Shown here in pieces: positions 50,189 to 57,801 of a stretch of DNA of 64,000 bases (position 1 is the first letter of the stretch; each line of letters starts with the position of its first letter). Under the pieces are notes generated by a model, which had not been told where the DNA came from, searched no databases, and saw only the letters and a program-made list of their open reading frames with translations. This stretch comes from an uncultured Bacteroidota bacterium (GTDB lineage: Bacteria > Bacteroidota > Bacteroidia > B-17B0 > Aurantibacillaceae): NCBI GenBank assembly GCA_903893815.1, contig CAITNS010000021.1, forward strand, positions 1-64,000, in the 5' to 3' direction. The position numbers were made by a program, and so were the translations under genes.

Positions 50189-51319
50189 ATGAAAACAACT
50201 TTTAAATCAATCGTTTTATTTGGAGCCGCTTGTCTATTTGCAAATGCGAGCATTGCCCAAGATATAAAAAAAGAAAAATCAACCTTAACTATTTTATCTA
50301 TTGATATTAATGGTTTAAAAAGTGAGCCACAGCAAATGGGTAACTTGGTAAGAACAGAATTAGAAAAGCTCGATACGTTTGAAGTCATGGACAGATATGA
50401 CGTGGCTTATATGGTTGATAAAAATAAACTAACTATCAATAATTGTTACGGTAAATTATGTTTAACCGAAATTGGCGAAACGATTCATGCAGATAAAATG
50501 TTGAGTGGTAGTATTGAGTTATATCCAAAATCAATTATTTACACCTTACGTTTAATTGATGTAAAAACTAAATCTATTGAAAAAACAACAGTGATGGAGT
50601 TCTTAAATTTACCTGAAGAGTTGCAAGCATTTACTAATGTAATAGTTCGTACTATGTTTAATAAATCTGTTGATCAAAATTTGCTAGCTAAACTTACCCA
50701 ACGCAATGGTTTTGATAATGCGTTGAATAATCCAAAAAAAGATAGGTTAAGATTAGACGGACCCCGATTAGGATTTGTAACCTTTACAGGAAACATTGCT
50801 AATATATTACAAGCAGATAAATCGGTGGGTGGTTTTGAGGCATTCCCCATGATGTTTCAATTCGGGTATCAGTTCGAAAAACAATATTTGAATGAAGGGA
50901 AAATTCAGGCTTTGTTTGAGTTTGTGCCAATGATTACGGGTGTTGATCAAGGTTATTTCATTCCAGGGTTTTCTTTACTACATGGTTTAAGAAGTAACAT
51001 TAATGGTTGGGAATTTGCATTAGGGCCAACTATTAATTTATCTCCAAAAGCAAGAGGTTATTATGATACAACTAATACTTGGCATAGAGAACAGGATTGG
51101 ACTAATAATCCTGAAAACGAAGGCGTAAAAAATCCATTTACCATAAAAGAACGATTAGATAGTAGAGGCGACTATGCCATTCAAACCGGATTTGTGTTAG
51201 CATTTGGTAGAACTTTTAAATCTGGGAAATTAAACTTGCCGGTAAACATATATGTTATTCCTAGTAAGGATGGATTTAGAGTAGGAGCTTCATTGGGGTT
51301 TAATGCGAAAAACAAATAG
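50189..51319 (+). CDS. Exported CsgG/FlgO-like protein with C-terminal barrel-like region
   Basis: A 376-residue protein with a signal peptide (about 1-23, ANASIAQ). The domain at about 30-165 resembles the alpha/beta fold of TolB-N/CsgG/FlgO proteins: VRTELEKLDTFEVMDRYDV, then IHADKMLSGSIE and YTLRLIDVKTKSIEK. A segment with alternating strands follows, ending GFRVGASLGFNAKNK, which suggests insertion in or contact with the outer membrane. I do not know the function. It may be co-transcribed with the membrane peptides upstream and the lipoprotein 8 bases downstream. Confidence 0.68.
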   Translation: MKTTFKSIVLFGAACLFANASIAQDIKKEKSTLTILSIDINGLKSEPQQMGNLVRTELEKLDTFEVMDRYDVAYMVDKNKLTINNCYGKLCLTEIGETIHADKMLSGSIELYPKSIIYTLRLIDVKTKSIEKTTVMEFLNLPEELQAFTNVIVRTMFNKSVDQNLLAKLTQRNGFDNALNNPKKDRLRLDGPRLGFVTFTGNIANILQADKSVGGFEAFPMMFQFGYQFEKQYLNEGKIQALFEFVPMITGVDQGYFIPGFSLLHGLRSNINGWEFALGPTINLSPKARGYYDTTNTWHREQDWTNNPENEGVKNPFTIKERLDSRGDYAIQTGFVLAFGRTFKSGKLNLPVNIYVIPSKDGFRVGASLGFNAKNK

Positions 51320-51327
51320 TTTCTATT

Positions 51328-51684
51328 ATGATTTTTACTTTCAAGCGCTTTGTTATTATTATTTTCTTTTTAGCAATACTAACTTCATTTAACTCTTGCT
51401 TGTACGTTAGTGTTTTAATAATGGCTAGAGAGCAAAAGACAACGTTTGTTAAATGGGAATCAGGTAAGTATAAAACTCGTATTCAAAGAAGAATAGGTTG
51501 GGCAGGTTCGCATTATTATCACTGCAGAGTAAAAGTTAAAAGATTGGGAGGGCTTTATTATCGAACAGTTGTTGCCAAAACATTTTCACGCGAAAAATAT
51601 GCAGCCTGTTTAATAAAGTACCCGTTTCATAATGATACAATTGCTGTTGATTTTTGCCGAAAGAATACATTCTTAGTTAAATAA
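51328..51684 (+). CDS. Small putative lipoprotein
   Basis: A 118-residue protein with a lipoprotein-type signal (FVIIIFFLAILTSFNSC, lipid-attachment Cys near residue 24), then a basic beta-rich domain (KWESGKYKTRIQRRIGWAG, HYYHCRVKVKRLGG). No family recognised. It follows the CsgG/FlgO-like gene by 8 bases and precedes the CDP-alcohol transferase by 22, so it is likely in the same transcript. Confidence 0.6.
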   Translation: MIFTFKRFVIIIFFLAILTSFNSCLYVSVLIMAREQKTTFVKWESGKYKTRIQRRIGWAGSHYYHCRVKVKRLGGLYYRTVVAKTFSREKYAACLIKYPFHNDTIAVDFCRKNTFLVK

Positions 51685-51706
51685 TTTATAACCTATAATT
51701 TAAAAA

Positions 51707-52333
51707 ATGAAAACAAGAATCCTACATAATATCCCACACGCATTACTTTACTCGCGTTTAGTAGTTGCCATTTTGATTATTATTTTTTCTTTTACAGTTA
51801 TTTCGCCAATAATTATTGTAACACTAATTATTTATGCAATTTTGAGTGATGTGTTTGATGGAATCATAGCACGACAATTAAAAATTTCAACTATTGAAAT
51901 GAGGCAACTGGATACAAAAATTGATACTGTGTTTTGGTTTAGCTGTTTATTTTATATCTGCATAACTCATTCTCAATTTTTAAAAGCTCATCTGTTGCAA
52001 ATTTCGATTTTAGTTTTTTCTGAATTATTTATTATTGCCTTTGGTTTTTTGAAATTTGAAGACCGCATTTCTTATCATACAATTTTTTCAAAATTTTGGG
52101 CTTTGCTGCTTTTATGGTTTTTTATCGACTTAATTTTATATAATAAATGCCATTATAGTTTTATCATCTCATTTTGGTATGGAATTTTTGTGCAAACGGA
52201 GATTTTGCTAATCGCTATAATTTTAAAAGACAACCAAACAGATATTCCAGGCTTTTTAAAAGCCATTAAACTTAGAAAAGGCTTAAAAATTTCAAGAAAT
52301 CGACTTTTTAATAGTTTAAATATTCTTAACTAA
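51707..52333 (+). CDS. CDP-alcohol phosphatidyltransferase family protein
   Basis: A 208-residue integral membrane protein with about six hydrophobic segments and the CDP-alcohol transferase signature near residues 48-74: SDVFDGIIAR, then 12 residues, then DTKID. All four metal-binding Asp positions are present. The conserved Gly of the motif (DGxxARx8Gx3Dx3D) is Met here (STIEMRQLD). Family members join CDP-diacylglycerol or a related donor to an alcohol acceptor to make phospholipid heads. The acceptor is not clear. The Gly change may alter the substrate pocket. Confidence 0.8.
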   Translation: MKTRILHNIPHALLYSRLVVAILIIIFSFTVISPIIIVTLIIYAILSDVFDGIIARQLKISTIEMRQLDTKIDTVFWFSCLFYICITHSQFLKAHLLQISILVFSELFIIAFGFLKFEDRISYHTIFSKFWALLLLWFFIDLILYNKCHYSFIISFWYGIFVQTEILLIAIILKDNQTDIPGFLKAIKLRKGLKISRNRLFNSLNILN

Positions 52334-52389
52334 CAAATTACTGTTTACAAGTAGCTTTCATAAGTTAAAACTTAACGTTTTTTTTGATT

Positions 52390-52397
52390 TAGTTTTG
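52390..52397 (+). promoter_or_regulatory. Putative -7 box TAGTTTTG
   Basis: Matches TAnnTTTG, 50 bases before the ATG of the first gene of the barrel/TSP3/SPOR cluster. It would give a leader of roughly 45 bases. Confidence 0.45.
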
Positions 52398-52446
52398 TTT
52401 TTATCGAGAAAACAACTAATTTAATCGATTATTAAACGATAAATTT

Positions 52447-53721
52447 ATGAATAGAATTTCTACAAAAGTATCTTTTTTAGCGGTTTGCTTAGTTGTTTTA
52501 AACAATGCTTTTGCCCAATTATCAGTCACGGCTCAAGCCGGAGGCCTAAAATTTTTAGGAGATGTGGGTAAGAAAAATAATGCTAACTTTTTTAGTGATA
52601 TGCGCTTAGGTTACAATCTAGGAGTTGAGTATCGTATTGGTAAGGTTTTAGGGATTGGTATTGATGGAATGTATGGCAAGTTTGCCGGAACGGATAATGA
52701 TAAAAGTTCTCATTTAAACTTTCAATCTACTGTAATGGGTGGAGGCCTTAATTTATTTGCGTTTTTTGATAAGTTAGGTGAAAAGGAAAAAGATGTTTCT
52801 CCTTATATACATGCAGGTTTTGGCTATTTAATGTTTGATGCTTACGGAGATTTAAGAGATAAAAACGGTATCAAATATCAATATTGGACTGATGGTTCAA
52901 TCCGTAATTTAACTGAATCTCCAGCTAACGATCCTTTATCTGCTTTTTTAAAAAGAGACTATAAATATGAAACTCAACTAAAAGATTCTGTAGCAAATTA
53001 TGCCCGTAGCACATTTTATATTCCTTTAGGAATTGGAGCTAAATTCAAAATGGGTTTCCGTGCTAGTTTAAGATTAGGTGTTACCTACAATATTTGTATG
53101 AGTGATTACGTGGATAATAATAAAAAAGGTGGTAATGATAGCTGGGCTTCTGCAAATGTTGGTATTAATATTAATTTTTCTAAAAAACAAAAAGATGCCT
53201 ATAGCAATGTAGATTTTAAAGCTGTTGATGATTCGGATACTGATGGAGATGGTATTAAAGATTTGGATGATAAGTGTTTAGGAACTCCTAAAGGAGTTAA
53301 AGTTGATGGAAAAGGTTGTCCTGATGATAAAGATGATGATGGTGTATTTGATTACATGGACAAAGAGTTAACATCTAAAAAAGGTGCGAAAGTGGATGGT
53401 AATGGTGTTACTATAGATGAAGAAGAATTAGCAAAACGTCAATTAGCTTGGGATAGTTTATCTACTGAAAGAAGTGAAGGATTTAATAATGCCCCTAGTT
53501 TATCTTATTTAAAGGAAATAGAAGCTAAGGCTAAAGACAATCAAGCTAAGTCTGGAAAAACGTCGAAAATACCTGCTGAATTTGTTGAAGCAGATTATAA
53601 CAAAGACGGTAATATTTCAGCAGCAGAAATTACAAAAACCATTGATGGGTTCTTCGAGGGAGAAAACTCATTTAATGTTGAGAAGATAAATAAGCTCATC
53701 GACTATTTCTTTGAGCAGTAA
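52447..53721 (+). CDS. Outer-membrane barrel with TSP3 repeats and EF-hand
   Basis: A 424-residue exported protein. A signal peptide (about 1-23, NNAFAQ) precedes a beta-barrel-like domain (about 25-260) and a thrombospondin type 3 calcium region (about 262-330: DSDTDGDGIKDLDDKC, then GTPKGVKVDGKGCPDDKDDD). The helical tail has a perfect EF-hand loop at 383-394 (DYNKDGNISAAE). In OmpA-like proteins this hinge normally leads to a peptidoglycan-binding OmpA domain, but here that domain is absent. The barrel and TSP3 parts are paralogous to those in 55155-57356. It heads a four-gene cluster with gaps of 9, 35 and 33 bases. The calcium sites suggest control by Ca2+. Confidence 0.82.
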   Translation: MNRISTKVSFLAVCLVVLNNAFAQLSVTAQAGGLKFLGDVGKKNNANFFSDMRLGYNLGVEYRIGKVLGIGIDGMYGKFAGTDNDKSSHLNFQSTVMGGGLNLFAFFDKLGEKEKDVSPYIHAGFGYLMFDAYGDLRDKNGIKYQYWTDGSIRNLTESPANDPLSAFLKRDYKYETQLKDSVANYARSTFYIPLGIGAKFKMGFRASLRLGVTYNICMSDYVDNNKKGGNDSWASANVGININFSKKQKDAYSNVDFKAVDDSDTDGDGIKDLDDKCLGTPKGVKVDGKGCPDDKDDDGVFDYMDKELTSKKGAKVDGNGVTIDEEELAKRQLAWDSLSTERSEGFNNAPSLSYLKEIEAKAKDNQAKSGKTSKIPAEFVEADYNKDGNISAAEITKTIDGFFEGENSFNVEKINKLIDYFFEQ

Positions 53722-53730
53722 ACTTAGCAT

Positions 53731-55119
53731 ATGATAAAACCACTTATTATTTTATTTAACACTGTATCAGTATTTTTATTTAGTTTTTTTTTCGGCGACA
53801 CACCTGTAACTATTTCGGGTAATTTTCCAAAAAGCGCTAATGTAGCCACAGAGTTTACAGCAGAAATAAAAATTAATAAAGGCAGTATTGTTGGTTTTGC
53901 AAAGCTTCAGTTAGAAGTACCTCAAGGTTTTACAGTTAAAGAATTAGATAGTAAAACAGGGAATTTTTCTTTTGCAACTAATATTGCTAAAATCATCTGG
54001 ACCTCCATGCCAAGTGATCAAGAGTTTAGTGTAAAGTTTGCTATTTCTGCAGATGCTTCAGCAGCAGGAGCAAAAACAATAGCGTCAAAATTTTCTTACG
54101 TTAGTAATAATAATAAAGAGGTTATTGAAATGACACCTGTCGAAATTATGATTGGTGATGGTTCAACAACACCTGTAGCTACTACTTCAACTCCACCAGC
54201 AGAAACAACTTCCTCAACAACTCCTCCAGTAACAGAAACAACTCCCGCTGCCACTTCTTCAACTCAATCGTTTGATAATCCAACAGAACCAAACTCAAAT
54301 ATTATTTGTGCAAGAAATATTACCCCTGGAGCAAATGCAAATGAGTATAATGTTGAAGTGAAAATAAAAAAAGGAGGAATAAAAGGATTTGCGAAATATC
54401 AAGAGATGCTACCTGCAGGTTACAATGCAAAAGGCGATAAATTGAATGGTAGTTCTTTTTCTGTATCTGATGGAAAATTAAAATTTGTTTGGGTATCATT
54501 GCCTACAGACGATGAATTAGTTGTGTCTTATGTTTTAGAAAAAACAGCCTCAGCTTCGGCAGATGCTAAATTAGATAACGGTGAATTTTCATATTTAGAA
54601 AACGACCAAAGTAAAAAAGTGAAAATGCCAATTGACGCTCTTGGAAATTCTACTCCTGCAGCAGTTGCTAAAGTTACTGAGCCAACTCCAACTCCAACAG
54701 TTGCGACTGAGCCTGTATCAGCGGTTGCAACTTCCGAACCAGTAAAAACAGAACCAACAACTGCAACTGAGCCTGTTAAAACTGAACCTGTTGCTACTAC
54801 TGCTGAGCCAAAAACAACAGTTGCTAAAAAAGAAGGAAGTGTAGTTTACAATGTCCAAATTGGAGCATTTAATAATGCCATTCAATCAGAAGTGTTATCT
54901 AAGAAATTTAATATTTCAGAAAATATTAAAAGCGAAATGGCACAAGGGTTCAATAAATTTATGGTAGGTAATTTTAATGAATACAAAGAAGCTCGTTCGC
55001 ACAGAGAAAATATAAAACAAAAAGGTTGCAGTAGTGCTTTTGTAGTTGCTTATAATGGTGCTAAAAGAATAACAGTGCAAGAAGCACTTATGATTACTAG
55101 TCAAAAATGGTTTAAATAA
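53731..55119 (+). CDS. Exported protein with duplicated beta-sandwich and SPOR domain
   Basis: A 462-residue protein with an N-terminal hydrophobic signal (about 1-22). It has two copies of a beta-sandwich (about 25-135 and 185-300; IKINKGSIVGFAKLQLEVP against VKIKKGGIKGFAKYQEMLP), reminiscent of cohesin-like folds. Thr/Pro-rich linkers lie after each copy (about 140-180 and 300-365). A C-terminal SPOR domain (about 368-455) has VVYNVQIGAFNN and then FNKFMVGNFNEYKEA. SPOR binds glycan strands lacking stem peptides; the linkers can span the periplasm. It is 9 bases after the barrel/TSP3 gene, so a joint role in anchoring that barrel is plausible. Confidence 0.78.
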   Translation: MIKPLIILFNTVSVFLFSFFFGDTPVTISGNFPKSANVATEFTAEIKINKGSIVGFAKLQLEVPQGFTVKELDSKTGNFSFATNIAKIIWTSMPSDQEFSVKFAISADASAAGAKTIASKFSYVSNNNKEVIEMTPVEIMIGDGSTTPVATTSTPPAETTSSTTPPVTETTPAATSSTQSFDNPTEPNSNIICARNITPGANANEYNVEVKIKKGGIKGFAKYQEMLPAGYNAKGDKLNGSSFSVSDGKLKFVWVSLPTDDELVVSYVLEKTASASADAKLDNGEFSYLENDQSKKVKMPIDALGNSTPAAVAKVTEPTPTPTVATEPVSAVATSEPVKTEPTTATEPVKTEPVATTAEPKTTVAKKEGSVVYNVQIGAFNNAIQSEVLSKKFNISENIKSEMAQGFNKFMVGNFNEYKEARSHRENIKQKGCSSAFVVAYNGAKRITVQEALMITSQKWFK

Positions 55120-55129
55120 ACCGTTTTTT

Positions 55130-55137
55130 TATTTTTG
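55130..55137 (+). promoter_or_regulatory. Putative internal -7 box TATTTTTG
   Basis: Matches TAnnTTTG, 17 bases before the ATG of the 733-residue SPOR-repeat gene. It could give that gene separate expression within the cluster. Confidence 0.38.
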
Positions 55138-55154
55138 CGTATAAGCCTCAATTA

Positions 55155-57356
55155 ATGCTTAAAAGATTACTTTTTATATCCTTAATTTTAATTTGTTCTT
55201 TCACAAAAGCTCAAACGGACACTTCTGCAAAAACTGAACCTACATCTTTTCCAACTCCAACTGTTAAACCACAAAAATCTCAACCAGATCCCCCATCTTT
55301 AGGCGATATTTTTAAACCAAAAGTTTCTTTAGGTGTAGGAATGCTTTCTTTTCATGGCGATTTATATGCTAAACATTATCAAGCTCCTTGGACGGCTCGT
55401 ATCGGTTATGATTTAAATATTTCTCAACGTTTATTAAAATCTTTTCAATTAAATTTTAATGTTTTGTTTGGTAAACTAGGAGCTAATGAATGGGTTGATA
55501 ATCGTCAAGAAAATTTCCAATCTGAAATTCGTTCAGGTGGATTAAGCTTGATGTACGATTTTGGAAATTTTATTCCTGATAGATATCGCATTCGTCCTTG
55601 GATTTCCTTTGGCGTTAATTCATTTGAATTTTTGTCAAAAACAGATCAATATGATAGATATGGAAATCGCTACCATTACTGGAGTGATGGGTCTATTAAA
55701 AACATAGACGAGGCTGCACCAACAGCCTCTTTGGCCGTTAATTTAAATAGAGATTATATTTACGAAACGGATATTAGAGAATTAAATAAAGATGGTTTCG
55801 GACAATATCAAGAAAGAGCTTGGGCATTTCCAATTGGAGCAGGTGCTTTAATGAAAATAACTGACCGATTTGATTTTAAAATTGGTTTTCAATATTACTT
55901 TACTACTACAGATTATATTGACGGCATTACAAAAAATAGTTTAGGAACAAGGTCTGGTACAAAACAGAAAGATAATTTTGTATACACTTCCTTTGCTTTA
56001 CAATACGATTTAGTATTGAACAAAAAATCGAAAGCAGATACTTTGCCTGACGATTATTATGATGGTATAGATTGGTTAGCAATTGATAATGGTGATTATG
56101 ATGAAGATGACGTAAAAGATTTGGATGATAAGTGCCATGGAACACCGAAAGGCATCAAGGTTGATGCTAATGGTTGTCCCTTTGATGATGATAATGATGG
56201 CGTGCCAAATCATGCAGATGATGAGCTAGCATCACCAGCTGGAGTAGAAGTGAATTCACAAGGCGTAGCATTAACCGATGAGTATTGGCAAAATTGGTAC
56301 AATGTGTATATGGATAGTGGTAATGTTGTGAAACAAGAGGTTATCGAGAATTTCTATGCAGCTAAAAAAGATTCTACATCAGCTTCAGATGCAAGTAAAA
56401 ACGAAAAAGAATACACGGTTGAATTAGCGAGATACTCAGGACCTGTTCCTAACGATGAAATGGCTTATTTATTAAGTATTGGAGATGTTAAATCAACTAC
56501 TTTATCGGATAATTCAACAGTGCTATACACAGCAGGTACTTACAAGGATATTCAAAATGCGGTAAATCGAAGAGATGAGTATATAAAAGAAGGAAATAAA
56601 AATGCAAAAGTAGGTTACTTTAAAAATGGTGACATCGTTAACCTTTCCGACGAAGAGATTGCTAAATTATTGGACAAAAACACTGCAAATGCTGTTAATA
56701 CATCCACTAATTCAGCCGAAACTAACTCGGTTGTTATAATAGATATGGATGCGGTGGCTAATGAATTTGCAAAAGGGGATATTGTTTACCGTGTTCAATT
56801 AGGTGCTTATAAAAACAGAATTTCTAAAGGTGTATTTAGAAATGCAGGAACTATATTGGAGTTAAAAACCGACGATGATGTGTATCGATACGCTACAAAA
56901 GGTTTAAAAACGATTGAAGGAGCTGCAAATTTAAAAGCTGACTTAGTATTGGAAGGTTATGGAGATGCTTTTATTACTGCTTATAAAGATGGTAAACGAA
57001 TTCCAATGAGTGCCACAAAAGCAACCATGGAAACACAAGAGAAAGAAGATATTACAAAAATTGAATCGTTTAGTTCGGTAGATAAATCTTTAGTAAGCTT
57101 TAAAGTTCAGTTGGGAGCACTTCGTAAGGTGGGTACTAACGATATGGAAGAAAAAACCAAAGACTTACAAGGAGTTGAAAAACAAGGCACAGGTTCAGGA
57201 ATGATAAGATACACTGCGGGTTCATTTAGTGATTATTCTAAAGCTGATAAATACCGTCAGGAATTGGCTGATAAAGGCTTGGTAGAAGCATTTGTGATTG
57301 CAGTATTTAAGGGCGAAATTATTTCTATTCAAGAAGCTCAAGAACTCCTAAAATAA
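55155..57356 (+). CDS. Outer-membrane barrel with TSP3 linker and three SPOR-like repeats
   Basis: A 733-residue protein with a signal peptide (about 1-19, CSFTKAQ), a Pro-rich stretch, a barrel domain (about 45-285; YHYWSDGSIKNIDEAAPTAS matches a segment of the 52447 barrel), a TSP3 calcium segment (about 300-375: DLDDKCHGTPKGIKVDANGC) and three C-terminal SPOR-like repeats (about 425-505, 540-630 and 645-733; YTVELARYSGP, YRVQLGAYKNR, FKVQLGALRKV). A barrel joined to SPOR repeats by a calcium hinge looks like an alternative OmpA-style anchor. The SPOR repeats would give several glycan contacts. The arrangement is unusual and I do not know a named family for it. Confidence 0.8.
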   Translation: MLKRLLFISLILICSFTKAQTDTSAKTEPTSFPTPTVKPQKSQPDPPSLGDIFKPKVSLGVGMLSFHGDLYAKHYQAPWTARIGYDLNISQRLLKSFQLNFNVLFGKLGANEWVDNRQENFQSEIRSGGLSLMYDFGNFIPDRYRIRPWISFGVNSFEFLSKTDQYDRYGNRYHYWSDGSIKNIDEAAPTASLAVNLNRDYIYETDIRELNKDGFGQYQERAWAFPIGAGALMKITDRFDFKIGFQYYFTTTDYIDGITKNSLGTRSGTKQKDNFVYTSFALQYDLVLNKKSKADTLPDDYYDGIDWLAIDNGDYDEDDVKDLDDKCHGTPKGIKVDANGCPFDDDNDGVPNHADDELASPAGVEVNSQGVALTDEYWQNWYNVYMDSGNVVKQEVIENFYAAKKDSTSASDASKNEKEYTVELARYSGPVPNDEMAYLLSIGDVKSTTLSDNSTVLYTAGTYKDIQNAVNRRDEYIKEGNKNAKVGYFKNGDIVNLSDEEIAKLLDKNTANAVNTSTNSAETNSVVIIDMDAVANEFAKGDIVYRVQLGAYKNRISKGVFRNAGTILELKTDDDVYRYATKGLKTIEGAANLKADLVLEGYGDAFITAYKDGKRIPMSATKATMETQEKEDITKIESFSSVDKSLVSFKVQLGALRKVGTNDMEEKTKDLQGVEKQGTGSGMIRYTAGSFSDYSKADKYRQELADKGLVEAFVIAVFKGEIISIQEAQELLK

Positions 57357-57389
57357 TTCGTATATTTATTCTACAAAATTTTAATCAAA

Positions 57390-57647
57390 ATGAAGAAATT
57401 AGTTTTAACTCTTGCCGTATTTACAGTTTGTTATACAGCTAATGCTCAGGAACCAGAGAAAAAGAAAGAAAGTTCAACAACACCTCCACCAAGCAGAGGT
57501 CAGGAAAGAGCTATTAATGAAAGTGGTGTTTCTGTAAAAAAAGAATCAAAGAAAAACTCAGCCTCTAAATCAACTCAAGCACCAGCGCCCGCTACCGAAG
57601 AAAAAAAGAAGGAAGCGAAGAACGACGAAGCTAAAAAACCAGATTAA
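57390..57647 (+). CDS. Small Lys-rich exported protein
   Basis: An 85-residue protein with a good signal peptide (KLVLTLAVFTVCYTANAQ) and a disordered, highly charged remainder made of Lys, Glu, Ser, Pro and Ala (KKESKKNSASKSTQAPAPAT, KKKEAKNDEAKKPD). No fold expected. It is 33 bases after the SPOR-repeat gene and before a strong terminator, so it closes the cluster. It could bind anionic polymers such as peptidoglycan or lipopolysaccharide. Confidence 0.72.
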   Translation: MKKLVLTLAVFTVCYTANAQEPEKKKESSTTPPPSRGQERAINESGVSVKKESKKNSASKSTQAPAPATEEKKKEAKNDEAKKPD

Positions 57648-57652
57648 TATTC

Positions 57653-57681
57653 AAACCCCCGCCAATCGACGGGGGTTTTTT
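57653..57681 (+). terminator. Terminator of the barrel/TSP3/SPOR cluster
   Basis: A nine-base stem (57653-57661 with 57670-57678, AAACCCCCG arm) and T run, 6 bases past the stop codon. It marks the end of the four-gene unit. Confidence 0.9.
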
Positions 57682-57801
57682 ATGATCTGATTTACGTAAA
57701 TTACCATCATTTTAATAAGGCGTGTCACGCTAAACTACCGCTCATATAAATTGTTATAACCAAGCAAGTATTGTTTATACCTTTACACTTTTAATTTTAA
57801 C

